64,000 nt of DNA, from the NCBI RefSeq assembly GCF_018760735.1, contig NZ_JAHHZN010000018.1, positions 1 through 64,000 of the forward strand, written 5' to 3'. Origin of the DNA: Hymenobacter piscis (lineage in GTDB: Bacteria; Bacteroidota; Bacteroidia; Cytophagales; Hymenobacteraceae). The notes under the pieces were generated by a model that searched no databases, had not been told where the DNA came from, and saw nothing but the letters and a program-made list of their open reading frames with translations. The number at the start of each line of letters is the position of its first letter. Within the stretch, counting starts at the first letter, position 1. Below are positions 15,334 through 23,747 of the stretch, one piece after another. Position numbers and translations under genes: made by a program.

Positions 15334-17304
15334 TTAATGCCAGAGCACGCGCAGGCTCAGGCTGCCATGGCGCAGGGGCAGGGCGCGGTTCTGGTAGCTC
15401 TGGTACTCTTTGTTGGTGAGATTGTAGCCCTGGGCCAGTACCAGCAGCCGCCAGCCCGGCCCCACGGCCAGCGTGTGGCCCACCGAAGCGTTCAGCAGCA
15501 GGTACTGGGGCAGAAAATCGGTGGCCGAAGCATCGGTGTAGCGGTGGCCGGTGAAGGTGAGGGTGGTGCCCAGCTGCCAGCCGCGCCAGGCGTGGTCGGT
15601 GCTGAAGGCCGCCGAATGCAGGGGCACGAAGGGCAGCTGCCGGCCTACCGGGTCGGTATCGGCGGCCGTGCCCCGCGTTTTGCGCGACTGGGTGTAGGCG
15701 TAGGCACCCCGGGCCGTGAGGTGGTACGCGCCCGCCTGCCAGGTGAGGGTGCTGCTGGCTTCCAGGCCCTGGGCCCGCACCTGCCGCAAATTGCGCGGCG
15801 ACCAGTACGAAGCCCCCGGCGTCCACTGCACCCAGTTGTCCACCAGCTGGCGGTAAGCCGTCAGCTCGGTTTGCAGCAGCACGTGATTGGGCTGACTGGT
15901 GAATGTGTGCACCAGGCCGCCTTCGTAGCCGATGCTTTCTTCGGGCAGCAGGTCGGGGTTGCCGCCGGGCCGCCAGTACCGCTCGTTGAGGGTGGGGGCG
16001 CGGTAGCTCCGCGAGGCGCTGGCCTTCAGGCTCAGGGCCTGGGGGCCGCGTTGCAGGGCCAGCCACTCGGCCCCCAGGGTGGGCGTGAGCGGGGGGCGCC
16101 GGCCCGGCAGCACCGCCTGGCGCAGGTTGAGGGAGAGTTGCAGGCGCGGGCGCGGGTCGTAGCGTAGCAGCAGGAAGCCGGAGTAGCGGTTTTCGGTGCG
16201 CGGGGCGGCGCCGTAGCCGTCTACTTGCGCCGCGAAGTGCTGGGCTTCGGCCCCCAGCCGGGCCGAGGCGTTGGGCGCCAGCTGCCACGTGTGCTCCGCC
16301 TGGGCCTGGGTAGTCCGGACCGTGGATTCGCTCAGGCCGTTGAGGTCGTCGCGGTAGTTGATAACGTCCTCGAACCAGGCCGCCCGGGCCGTCCACTCGT
16401 GGCGCAGACTCACGCGGCGGTAGCTGGCCAGCAGACGGCGGCTTTGGTCACGCTCCCGGGCGTGGGTGTTGTTGGTGCCAAGACCGGGCTGAATCTGGCG
16501 GTCGGCATCGGTGAGCCAGATGGCGGCGGCCACCTCGCTGCGCTGGCCCAGGCGCAGGGTCACGTCCTGGGTGAAGCTGGCCTGGCGGAGGGCGGCGTTT
16601 TCCTGGCGGTGCTGCACCCGTCCCCCGGCCTCGCGCCGGTAGTAGGGGAAGTCGTTGTCGGCCTGGCGGTAGCCGGCGCTGGTGCGCACCGCTACGTTCT
16701 GGTTGCTGAAGCCAACCGTCAGCAAACCCGCCCGCAGTCCGAAGCTGCCGTAATCGGTCTGGGCGGTGCCCTGCCAGCCCCGGCCCCAGGTAGCTGCCGC
16801 CGCCCCCGACGAGAGCAGGACCGTGCCGCCCACCGCGCCGTTGCCGTAGGTGGCCGCCGCCGGGCCCGGCTGCACGGTTACGGCCGTCGTGCCGCTTACC
16901 GGCAGCAGAGAGAAATCGGCCTCGCCCAGGGAAGGCAGGTTGATGTTGACGCCGTTCCAGAGCACGGCCGTGTGCCGGGCCGACGTGCCCCGCAGCGCGA
17001 TGGAAGCCAGCTGGCCGGGGCCGTAATTCTTGAGGTAGAGGGCCGTGCGGGCGCTGAGCAGGTCGGTGAGCGTGCCGGAGCGGTAGTTGCTGAGGGCCAG
17101 CGAATCAAGGGTGAGGCGGCGGCTGCCCACGCTGAACCGCTCGGCCCGCACCCCGGCCACGCGCACGGCGGGCAGGTGCTGGCCAGCCAGCGTATCGGCG
17201 GGCATCTGCTGCTGGGCCAGAGCCGGGCCGGCCAGGCCAGCCAGCAGCCCGGTGCCAACCAGTATTCCCCGACGGCCGGGCCGCCGGAAGCAAGAGAAAC
17301 GCAT
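15334..17304 (-). CDS. btuB: TonB-dependent cobalamin receptor
   Basis: A 656-residue outer-membrane transporter with an SPI signal peptide (cleavage about ALAQQ). The plug domain is in roughly the first 150 residues (LALSNYRSGTLTDLLSARTALYLKNYGPGQLASIALRGTSARHT in two visible parts), then a 22-strand barrel with a C-terminal SLRVLWH terminal strand. Family-wide it moves substrate using TonB energy. The B12 assignment rests on the cobalamin riboswitch in its 380-nt leader and the adjacent BtuG-like lipoprotein. The ATG at 17304 is preferred to a TTG 12 bp upstream. Confidence 0.87.
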   Translation of the reverse strand: MRFSCFRRPGRRGILVGTGLLAGLAGPALAQQQMPADTLAGQHLPAVRVAGVRAERFSVGSRRLTLDSLALSNYRSGTLTDLLSARTALYLKNYGPGQLASIALRGTSARHTAVLWNGVNINLPSLGEADFSLLPVSGTTAVTVQPGPAAATYGNGAVGGTVLLSSGAAAATWGRGWQGTAQTDYGSFGLRAGLLTVGFSNQNVAVRTSAGYRQADNDFPYYRREAGGRVQHRQENAALRQASFTQDVTLRLGQRSEVAAAIWLTDADRQIQPGLGTNNTHARERDQSRRLLASYRRVSLRHEWTARAAWFEDVINYRDDLNGLSESTVRTTQAQAEHTWQLAPNASARLGAEAQHFAAQVDGYGAAPRTENRYSGFLLLRYDPRPRLQLSLNLRQAVLPGRRPPLTPTLGAEWLALQRGPQALSLKASASRSYRAPTLNERYWRPGGNPDLLPEESIGYEGGLVHTFTSQPNHVLLQTELTAYRQLVDNWVQWTPGASYWSPRNLRQVRAQGLEASSTLTWQAGAYHLTARGAYAYTQSRKTRGTAADTDPVGRQLPFVPLHSAAFSTDHAWRGWQLGTTLTFTGHRYTDASATDFLPQYLLLNASVGHTLAVGPGWRLLVLAQGYNLTNKEYQSYQNRALPLRHGSLSLRVLWH

Positions 17305-17485
17305 CTTCCGAACCAAATTTTCGCAATCGAAAAATTCAGTTCAAAACCCTGCCGGATGCCCGCGCCGAAGCACGATGATCCACCAAAGCCGAGCTTGAAA
17401 ACAGAAGGGTACTTCACGGCTCCGCAGAGCCGTACCTGCATTCATTCTCCGCCTTTCCTCCGAAGGCGCTGAACATGGGGAAACG

Positions 17486-17690
17486 CAAAGGCAGGTCTCC
17501 TGGCTTGCTCCGGGTGCGTCGCCTTCCCATTTCGGCAGCCCTTTCTGGGGAAAGAAAGAACCAAACGGAAACAGTGGCTGGTGATGACGCGCCAACTCCT
17601 GAAGCGTACAGTTGCGGGGACAGCTCCGGATTTCAACCGGATTCCCTTTTCAGCCTCGCCCCCCAATCGGGGTCCGGCCACCTTTACAGC
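17486..17690 (-). promoter_or_regulatory. Cobalamin riboswitch
   Basis: Reading the minus strand, the classic B12-box core is present: AAAAGGGAATCCGG, then GAAATCCGGAGCTG, CCCCGCAACTGT, a variable arm, GGGAAGGC, and the 3' P1 strand CAGGAGACCTGCC (plus strand 17489-17502). It lies between a TATCTTTG promoter and btuB and should repress receptor synthesis when adenosyl- or methylcobalamin is bound. The btuB start lies about 180 nt after the aptamer. Confidence 0.95.
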
Positions 17691-17692
17691 CG

Positions 17693-17700
17693 CAAAGATA
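17693..17700 (-). promoter_or_regulatory. -7 element TATCTTTG of the btuB leader
   Basis: Exact TAnnTTTG just upstream of the riboswitch, giving a start about 17686. Confidence 0.75.
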
Positions 17701-17804
17701 GGGCAAGAAGTTGGGAAGTAGGCGAGGGGTGAGGTAGTGAGGAGGCGATGGGGTTATGGGGTGAGGAAGTGACGGACCAAGAAGGCAAGACAGTAGCACA
17801 AGAG

Positions 17805-17905
17805 AACGTCATTCCGAGCGGAGCCGAGGAATCTCGCGTGCTGATGTTGGAATGGTAACTCAACGTCAGCACGCGAGATTCCTCGGCTCCGCTCGGAATG
17901 ACGTT
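17805..17905. repeat. 45-bp palindromic intergenic repeat, GTCATTCC type
   Basis: Arms 17805-17849 and 17861-17905 match except one position that still allows a G-U pair; the loop is 11 nt. It is embedded between low-complexity flanks (GGTGAGG-rich at 17722-17770, CACCTCACCACC at 17939-17952) that are also mutually complementary. It sits in the gap between the divergent btuB leader and the glycosylase. Confidence 0.88.
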
Positions 17906-17952
17906 CCTTTTGCCCGCGGTTCCCGTACTTCCACTTCACCACCTCACCACCA

Positions 17953-18537
17953 ATGAAGCTTCCCGCCGAGTTTTACCGCCGCCCCGACCCTGTACAGATT
18001 GCCCGGGAACTGCTGGGCAAGCACGTATTCTCGCGGGTCGATGGCCAGCTGACGGGTGGGCGCATCATCGAAACCGAAGCCTATTCCCACCGCGGCGACG
18101 ACTCCATGCAGCTCCACCTGAAGCGGCGCGGCCGCCACGGCCAGGCCCTGCGTGAGCCCGGCGGCCGGGCCTACCTCTACACCGTGTACCGCCAGCACAC
18201 CCTGTTCAACATCGTCACCAACGCCGCCGACAAAACCGACACCGTGCTGCTGCGCGCCATTGAGCCGCTGGTGGGCCTGGAGGTTATGGAGCAACGGCGC
18301 GGCCGGACGGTGAAAGACCCGCACAAGCTCACGGCCGGCCCGGCCATGCTCACCCAGGCCCTGGGCCTCACGCGCGCCCTCTCCGGCACCGACCTGCAAG
18401 GCGACCTGCTCTGGCTCGAAGACCCTGGTGTCATCATCCCTGATGAGCACATTCTGGCCGGACCCCGCATCGGCCTCGACTACGCCGGCCCCGAAGCCGC
18501 CAATCTGCCCTGGCGCTTCCTGGTTAATCACAGATGA
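17953..18537 (+). CDS. DNA-3-methyladenine glycosylase (AAG/MPG family)
   Basis: A 194-residue monofunctional base-excision repair glycosylase that removes alkylated purines. Visible are the core GGRIIETEAY with the catalytic Glu, GGRAYLYTVYRQHTLFNIVTN carrying conserved Tyr/His/Asn, and LTAGPAMLTQALGL. Residues around DDSMQLHLKRRGRHG differ from the usual DDxASHA-type sequence, a variant known in related Cytophagales. The start is ATG 17953, directly after the low-complexity flank of the 45-bp palindrome. Its last two residues and stop come from the repeat at 18528-18615. Confidence 0.88.
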   Translation: MKLPAEFYRRPDPVQIARELLGKHVFSRVDGQLTGGRIIETEAYSHRGDDSMQLHLKRRGRHGQALREPGGRAYLYTVYRQHTLFNIVTNAADKTDTVLLRAIEPLVGLEVMEQRRGRTVKDPHKLTAGPAMLTQALGLTRALSGTDLQGDLLWLEDPGVIIPDEHILAGPRIGLDYAGPEAANLPWRFLVNHR

Positions 18538-18615
18538 GGCAGATGATGGGAGGTCGCAGATTGTAACCGGCTTGACTGCATCTGCGACATCCCTTTTACC
18601 TGCATCATCTGTGAT
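18528..18615. repeat. Inverted repeat supplying the ends of two convergent genes
   Basis: The element opens with TCACAGATGA and closes with its reverse complement TCATCTGTGA, with more imperfect pairing inside (CAGATGATG-like words). The left arm forms the codons CAC AGA TGA of the glycosylase, and the right arm gives the same His-Arg-stop to the methyltransferase on the opposite strand. Confidence 0.9.
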
Positions 18616-19801
18616 CCAGCTTCTCGCATACCAGCGCCATGAGCTTGCCTTCGAGGTTGGTGGTGGCGAAGATGTACAGCTCGCCGCCTTCGCGGATGCC
18701 GGTGCGGTGGCGGAATTCGGCTACCGTATCGGGGAAGTTGCGGGTGGTCACGTGCGCCCGGACTTCGGGGCCGAGGTGGGCACGCAGGGCCGGACCATCG
18801 TACTTCTCCACCGCCCGGATGCGGAAGGTGCGGCCCGGAAAATCGGGGCGCAGGGTGTCGGAGGTATAGAGGTGACTGTGCTGGTGCAGCTTGAGCAGCT
18901 CGAACGCCGTGCCTACGCTCTTGAAGCCGCCCGCCTTGAGCACGGCCACGTTGGGTTCATAGAGGAACTGCTGGGGCTCGGCGTAACGGGCCACGGCCCG
19001 GCCTTCACGGGCCCGGTTCAGCCGGAACTCCTGCTGGGTGCCGTCGCGGCGCAGGTTCACGGTGTAGCGCTCCGGGTCGATGGCCGGCTCGGGGCCCAGC
19101 TCGTAGAGCACTTCCTTGCATTCGTTGTCCACAGCCACCACCCACAGTCGCCGCACCTGGCGCAGCTCCTGAATGGCCTGTTCAATATCGAGCATAGGGG
19201 AGGTTTTGAGCAGTACACTCCGGCCCTTGTGCAGCAGCAGGGGCAGCAGGCGCAGCACGTCGGGCTCACAATCCTGAAGGCGGAAAATTTTCTTGGCCGC
19301 CGTGTCGCGCCGGGCGGGGTCGAGGTAAATCCAGTCGAACGTATCGGGGGTGCTGCGCAGAAACTGCACGGCGTCGCCGGTGTGGCACTGCACGTTTTCG
19401 ATGCCCAGCTGGGCCAGGTTGAACCGCACTACATCGGCCAGGGCCGCGTTGCGCTCCACGTACTGCACTTCTGTTACGGTAGCGGCAAAGTGGGCGGCAT
19501 CCACGCCGAAGCCGCCCGTGAGGTCGGCCAAGCGCTGGCCCTGCACCAGGGAGGCCTTGAAAGCCGCCGTACGGTCGGAGGAAGCTTGCTCTACCGAGAG
19601 CGTGGGCGGAAAAACCAGGTCGGGGTTAGCGGCCCAGGTCGGGATTTTGGTGCGGGCTTTCTGGCGGGCCTGAATCTGCCGGACCAGGTCGGGCACGGGC
19701 AGGCCGGGGTAGCGGCGGGCTTGCAGGGCGAGTTGGGCGGGGTCGTCGTGCAGGTGCTCGGCAACGTATTGCCGGGCCGCCGTGGGCAGCGGGTATTCCA
19801 T
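18605..19801 (-). CDS. SAM-dependent methyltransferase with THUMP-like domain
   Basis: A 398-residue class I methyltransferase. The SAM-binding motif I is LADLTGGFGVDAAHFA (about 115-130), followed by YVERNAAL and the post-motif DPARRD, characteristic of the THUMP-like group in Bacteroidota that probably modifies RNA. The C-terminal half holds the THUMP-like segment. The RNA target is unknown. The ATG at 19801 is chosen; the longer frame is open but GC-poor and unlikely. Convergent with the glycosylase, sharing the palindrome at its end. Confidence 0.85.
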   Translation of the reverse strand: MEYPLPTAARQYVAEHLHDDPAQLALQARRYPGLPVPDLVRQIQARQKARTKIPTWAANPDLVFPPTLSVEQASSDRTAAFKASLVQGQRLADLTGGFGVDAAHFAATVTEVQYVERNAALADVVRFNLAQLGIENVQCHTGDAVQFLRSTPDTFDWIYLDPARRDTAAKKIFRLQDCEPDVLRLLPLLLHKGRSVLLKTSPMLDIEQAIQELRQVRRLWVVAVDNECKEVLYELGPEPAIDPERYTVNLRRDGTQQEFRLNRAREGRAVARYAEPQQFLYEPNVAVLKAGGFKSVGTAFELLKLHQHSHLYTSDTLRPDFPGRTFRIRAVEKYDGPALRAHLGPEVRAHVTTRNFPDTVAEFRHRTGIREGGELYIFATTNLEGKLMALVCEKLDHR

Positions 19802-19947
19802 GCGGAAAACTACGAAAAACGGGCCGGGTCCGGACGCAGGCCCAGTCCCGGCCGGGACGGAAGGCGTGATCAAACCTAAGCAGGAATCCGGCAAAATGCC
19901 GAAAATCAGACTTCGGAGCGAAACCGCCACAGAACAAAAAAACGGCG

Positions 19948-20002
19948 GCGGCGGCGCTTTCAGCTACCTTCCCGGAGGAAAGTTCGCTGAAAGCGCCGCC
20001 GC
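19948..20002. terminator. Terminator-like hairpin
   Basis: A perfect 16-bp stem (19948-19963 with 19987-20002). It lies downstream of the minus-strand gene ending at 20027. Confidence 0.7.
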
Positions 20003-20026
20003 AACGACGTATAAACTACGAGTGGC

Positions 20027-20647
20027 CTAGCGCAGGTTCCAACTCAGCGCCAGCAAAGGGCGCCCCGTGGCACTAGCCGCCAGTCCCACCGTGCTGGGGC
20101 GCAATTGATACAGTACGCCCGTACGAGCGGCGGGCAGGCCGGCATTATGCGCTTCCACGGCCCGCTGGAAGTGGGAGTTGGTGTTACGCGAGATAAAGAT
20201 GTTGCTCAGCAAACTGAAGGCGGCTACCCCAATGGCTGCTTTCTGAGTATTGTTAAAGTATTGCTGCTTTTCATCCAGCGCCAAAACCTGCTGACCATAC
20301 AGACCCACAGCGCCCACGAAGGTCAGACGCTCGGCCAGGAACAGCCACTTCTGCCGGCGGTAGTCGTTGAGGTTAGCCAGGGCCTCCTGATTACCCGCCA
20401 GGTAGGGCCGCAACCGTTGGCCGAAGAAGCCGGCATTGCGATACTCCGGATTGCTGGTACCTGTTTCGGTGGTGAAAAAGAAGTTTTTCTGCATGCCGTT
20501 CAGGCCCCGTTCCTGATCCTCGGGAGCCAGCCGGATGATGGTGGACTGTTGGGCCTGGGCCCCCATACTTAAACCTGCGCAGCAGGTAAGGGCCAAAACA
20601 GAGCGGCGTAGGACACGGGCGAAGGCAGAAGAAGACAGTTGGGACAT
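20027..20647 (-). CDS. Exported protein of unknown function
   Basis: The 206-residue product has an SPI signal peptide (about residues 1-32, ending GAQAQQ). One or two hydrophobic segments follow (FLAERLTFVGAVGLYGQQV and AAIGVAAFSLLSNIFIS), with several Arg/Gln-rich stretches. The composition suggests a small membrane-associated periplasmic protein. No family is recognised. It is monocistronic. Confidence 0.7.
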   Translation of the reverse strand: MSQLSSSAFARVLRRSVLALTCCAGLSMGAQAQQSTIIRLAPEDQERGLNGMQKNFFFTTETGTSNPEYRNAGFFGQRLRPYLAGNQEALANLNDYRRQKWLFLAERLTFVGAVGLYGQQVLALDEKQQYFNNTQKAAIGVAAFSLLSNIFISRNTNSHFQRAVEAHNAGLPAARTGVLYQLRPSTVGLAASATGRPLLALSWNLR

Positions 20648-20793
20648 ACCGGCAAAGCTACGGGTAGTTGAATCAGCTTACTAAGCCACCGGACGAGAAA
20701 AAAGTGCAATTCATCGAAGGAAAGTTTAAGTGAGCGCTCAACAAAACCGGCAGGGTATTCGTTGTGGCAGTCAATTCACCCTAACCCTGCCCT

Positions 20794-21549
20794 ATGAAAA
20801 CGCTGACTTCCATCTTCCGCCCGACTGCGCTGCTGCTTACCTTGCCCGCCGTGCTGGCTTTTTCGGCTTGCTCCAACGACGACGATACGCCGGCTCCTGA
20901 TAGAGGACAGGTGTTGTTCTCCCACGCCGCTGCCGCTTCGGCGGTACCCGTGAAAGCCCTGATCAAGGGCGGTGAAGTAGGCTCGCTGAACTACGGCAAC
21001 AGCACGGGCTACCTCACTACCAACGCCGATACGGCCACCGTCCGGGTGAACGTAGCGAGCAGCGGGCAGGGAGCCGCCAAAACCAGTTTCCGCATCGAAA
21101 AGGATAAAAACTACTCCGTATTTGCCTACTCGCCCAGCGCGTCGTTCGGCAGCGTGGCCCTCAAACAGTTTACCGATGATCTGACGGCCCCGGCTGCTAA
21201 CCAGGCCAAGGTGCGGATTGTGCACCTGGCCGTTGGCGTACCGAGCCCGGTGCGCCTGACGGTGCCGTCCGTTATACCCGGCACTGCCGGTAGCGACATC
21301 ACGCCGGACGTAGCTTTTGGCAATGCCTCCGAGTTCTTTGCGGTCAACGCCGGAGCTGCTAATTTGGTCATCACGGCTGGTAGCCCCGTCCGGACGCAGG
21401 TGCTGGCGGTAGGCGACGGGTCGGGTTCCGGTACGGGCACCAAAACCTTTGAGGCCGGCAAAATCTACACTATTGTAGTACGCGGCATTGCCGGCGCCAC
21501 CGTGCCGGCCGACCAGCAGCCCAAGGCCGTTATCATTCAGAACAAGTAA
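20794..21549 (+). CDS. DUF4397 lipoprotein
   Basis: A 251-residue lipoprotein with lipobox FSAC (Cys26) followed by SNDDD, an acidic lipoprotein export-type signal. The mature region has the DUF4397 pattern: AKVRIVHLAVGVPSPVRLTV with a later FGNASEFFAVNAG repeat, immunoglobulin-like strands. DUF4397 proteins are surface or periplasmic, of unknown function. Monocistronic. Confidence 0.85.
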   Translation: MKTLTSIFRPTALLLTLPAVLAFSACSNDDDTPAPDRGQVLFSHAAAASAVPVKALIKGGEVGSLNYGNSTGYLTTNADTATVRVNVASSGQGAAKTSFRIEKDKNYSVFAYSPSASFGSVALKQFTDDLTAPAANQAKVRIVHLAVGVPSPVRLTVPSVIPGTAGSDITPDVAFGNASEFFAVNAGAANLVITAGSPVRTQVLAVGDGSGSGTGTKTFEAGKIYTIVVRGIAGATVPADQQPKAVIIQNK

Positions 21550-21579
21550 GCGGGCCGCCCGCCGGCCGGAAGCCCCTGA

Positions 21580-21611
21580 GAAGCCCGCCCCGCAGATCCG
21601 GAGCGGGCTTC
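21580..21611 (+). terminator. Hairpin after the DUF4397 gene
   Basis: A nine-bp stem GAAGCCCGC / GCGGGCTTC, without a clear T-run. Possible transcript end. Confidence 0.45.
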
Positions 21612-21661
21612 CTGGTGTAAGTGCCTGATGGCCAAGGCTGGATTTAGCGTAACAAATTGAA

Positions 21662-21669
21662 TATCTTTG
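21662..21669 (+). promoter_or_regulatory. -7 element TATCTTTG of ahcY
   Basis: Exact match 30 bp before the ATG. The short leader leaves no room for an SAH riboswitch. Confidence 0.7.
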
Positions 21670-21698
21670 CGGTTTAGTAAAGAAAAATCTGATTTACC

Positions 21699-23018
21699 AT
21701 GGTGGATACCAAGACCACGGCCTACGTTCCGTACAAAGTGAAAGACATGAGCCTCGCCGAGTGGGGCCGCAAGGAAATCCGTCTGGCCGAGGCTGAAATG
21801 CCGGGTCTGATGGCCCTGCGCGAGGAATATGGCACCAGCCAGCCGCTGAAAGGTGCGCGTATTGCTGGCTGCCTGCACATGACCATCCAGACGGCTGTGC
21901 TCATCGAGACGCTGCAGGCCCTGGGTGCCGAGGTAACGTGGTCGTCGTGCAACATCTTCTCCACGCAGGACCACGCGGCGGCTGCCATTGCGGCGGCTGG
22001 CACGCCGGTTTACGCCTGGAAAGGCCTCAACGAGGAGGAGTTCAACTGGTGCATCGAGCAGACGCTGTTCTTCGGCGAAGACCGTCAGCCCCTGAACATG
22101 ATCCTCGACGACGGTGGCGACCTGACCAACATGGTGCTGGACCAGTATCCTGAGCTGGCCGCTGGCATCAAAGGTATTTCCGAAGAAACCACCACGGGTG
22201 TGCTGCGCCTGCTGGAGCGGGTGAAAGCCGGCACCCTGCCGCTGCCCGCCTTCAACGTAAACGACTCGGTAACGAAGTCGAAATTCGACAACAAATACGG
22301 CTGCAAAGAGTCGGCTGTGGATGCTATCCGCCGCGCCACTGACACGATGATGGCTGGTAAAGTAGCCGTAGTAGCCGGTTACGGCGACGTAGGAAAAGGC
22401 ACGGCTGCCTCGCTGGCTGGTGCCGGTGCCCGCGTTATCGTCACCGAAATCGACCCGATCTGCGCCCTGCAGGCGGCCATGGACGGTTTCGAGGTGAAAA
22501 AGATGGAAAACGCCATTCCGCGCGCCGACATCGTCATCACCACCACCGGCAACTGCGACATTATCCGTGAGGAGCATTTCCGCGCCCTGCGCGACAAAGC
22601 CATTGTCTGCAACATCGGCCACTTCGACGACGAAATCGACATGGCCTGGCTGAACAAAAACTACGGCCACACCAAAGACACGGTGAAGCCGCAGGTTGAC
22701 ATCTACAATATCGAAGGCAAAGAGGTAATCATTCTCGCCGAAGGCCGCCTCGTGAACCTGGGCTGCGCCACCGGCCACCCTTCGTTCGTCATGTCGAACT
22801 CGTTCACCAACCAGACGCTGGCCCAGCTGGAGCTGTGGCAGAACGCCGACCAGTACGAAAACCAGGTGTACACCCTGCCCAAGCACCTCGATGAGAAGGT
22901 GGCCCGTCTGCACCTCGCCAAAATCGGCGTGGAGCTGGACGAGCTGACGCCCAAGCAGGCCGACTACATCAAGGTGCCCGTAGAAGGCCCGTTCAAGTCG
23001 GACCTGTACCGCTACTAA
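21699..23018 (+). CDS. ahcY: Adenosylhomocysteinase
   Basis: Catalyses reversible hydrolysis of S-adenosylhomocysteine to adenosine and homocysteine, clearing the product of methyltransferases. The 439 residues are the normal length. The NAD-binding loop GYGDVGKG is near 227-234, with the catalytic Lys/Asp region in the conserved SVTKSKFDN. The C-terminal KSDLYRY anchors the NAD of the neighbouring subunit. It is a single-gene unit bounded by a strong promoter and terminator. Confidence 0.97.
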   Translation: MVDTKTTAYVPYKVKDMSLAEWGRKEIRLAEAEMPGLMALREEYGTSQPLKGARIAGCLHMTIQTAVLIETLQALGAEVTWSSCNIFSTQDHAAAAIAAAGTPVYAWKGLNEEEFNWCIEQTLFFGEDRQPLNMILDDGGDLTNMVLDQYPELAAGIKGISEETTTGVLRLLERVKAGTLPLPAFNVNDSVTKSKFDNKYGCKESAVDAIRRATDTMMAGKVAVVAGYGDVGKGTAASLAGAGARVIVTEIDPICALQAAMDGFEVKKMENAIPRADIVITTTGNCDIIREEHFRALRDKAIVCNIGHFDDEIDMAWLNKNYGHTKDTVKPQVDIYNIEGKEVIILAEGRLVNLGCATGHPSFVMSNSFTNQTLAQLELWQNADQYENQVYTLPKHLDEKVARLHLAKIGVELDELTPKQADYIKVPVEGPFKSDLYRY

Positions 23019-23040
23019 GCGGCTCCGGCCTCCCGAATAG

Positions 23041-23078
23041 AAAAACCCCGCTCGGCATTGCGCCGGGCGGGGTTTTTG
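23041..23078 (+). terminator. Rho-independent terminator of ahcY
   Basis: Stem AAAAACCCCGC/GCGGGGTTTTT around CGG-rich bases, with a T-run. It ends about 60 bp after ahcY. Confidence 0.9.
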
Positions 23079-23098
23079 TTGTTTTCAAGAGTAGTGGG

Positions 23099-23593
23099 TT
23101 ATTTGACAACGGGCGCCATACCCGTGTATTCTTCGCTGCTTATATACAAGCCAATGCCTAGTAGCTTCCATTCGTGGCTTAAGAATACCTCGTAGGAAAC
23201 GCCCTGCTTCTTGGCATGCGCCATACCGGCCAGCGGCTTCCATTCGTGGCCCAGCACCAAGCCCGAAACGCCGCTGTACATTCCCTGAATCCGTAAGGTG
23301 GAATCTGTGCGGACACCCTCAAACCGCAGGTGCAGCTTGTTGTTGGGGCTGAGCGCAACACTGGCGCTACTGCCCCAGTTGCCTATCGGATGCTCCAAAC
23401 GTCCGTTTTCCAGCAGATTCCTGGCTTTGGTGTTCGACGTGGAGCTGCTGCCTCTGAGCGTCAGACTGAGCATAAACAGCACCGTCAATCCTAGGCCGAT
23501 TTGCCGGCGCAGCACCTTGAACACCCGAAACCAGGCATACGCAATCAGCAGTAGCAGTAAAATGTTCAGACCAGTCCAGAGTAGCGCAGGCAT
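23099..23593 (-). CDS. Membrane-anchored protein of unknown function
   Basis: The 164-residue product starts with two hydrophobic helices (about 4-25 and 34-48) separated by a basic loop FRVFKVLRRQ. A soluble domain of about 110 residues is rich in Gly and Ser and contains two repeats of the word HEWK. No family is recognised. The start at 23593 avoids an upstream run through a poorly coding stretch. Confidence 0.65.
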   Translation of the reverse strand: MPALLWTGLNILLLLLIAYAWFRVFKVLRRQIGLGLTVLFMLSLTLRGSSSTSNTKARNLLENGRLEHPIGNWGSSASVALSPNNKLHLRFEGVRTDSTLRIQGMYSGVSGLVLGHEWKPLAGMAHAKKQGVSYEVFLSHEWKLLGIGLYISSEEYTGMAPVVK

Positions 23594-23695
23594 AGCGTAA
23601 AGCAGGATATAAGATGGCGTCAAATTAGCAAGAAAATGCTGTCCGCCCACGCTCGGCGTTAGTTGCCGGCTAGCGCCTGCCACCACGCTCAACAA

Positions 23696-23725
23696 AAACG
23701 GCCAACTCCTCAGGAGCTGGCCGTT
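23696..23725 (-). terminator. Terminator of the SDR gene
   Basis: Stem AAACGGCCA-CTCCT / AGGAG-TGGCCGTTT, followed by TTTTTG on the minus strand, right after the SDR stop. Confidence 0.8.
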
Positions 23726-23747
23726 TGCGTGTTTACGAGAACGGGTG

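Noticed and set aside
16896-17441. A minus-strand frame beginning inside the btuB leader
   Set aside because: It is out of frame with btuB and overlaps its signal peptide; the riboswitch leader is the better explanation.
21550-21698. An SAH riboswitch upstream of ahcY
   Set aside because: The promoter box lies 30 bp from the ATG, so the leader is too short.
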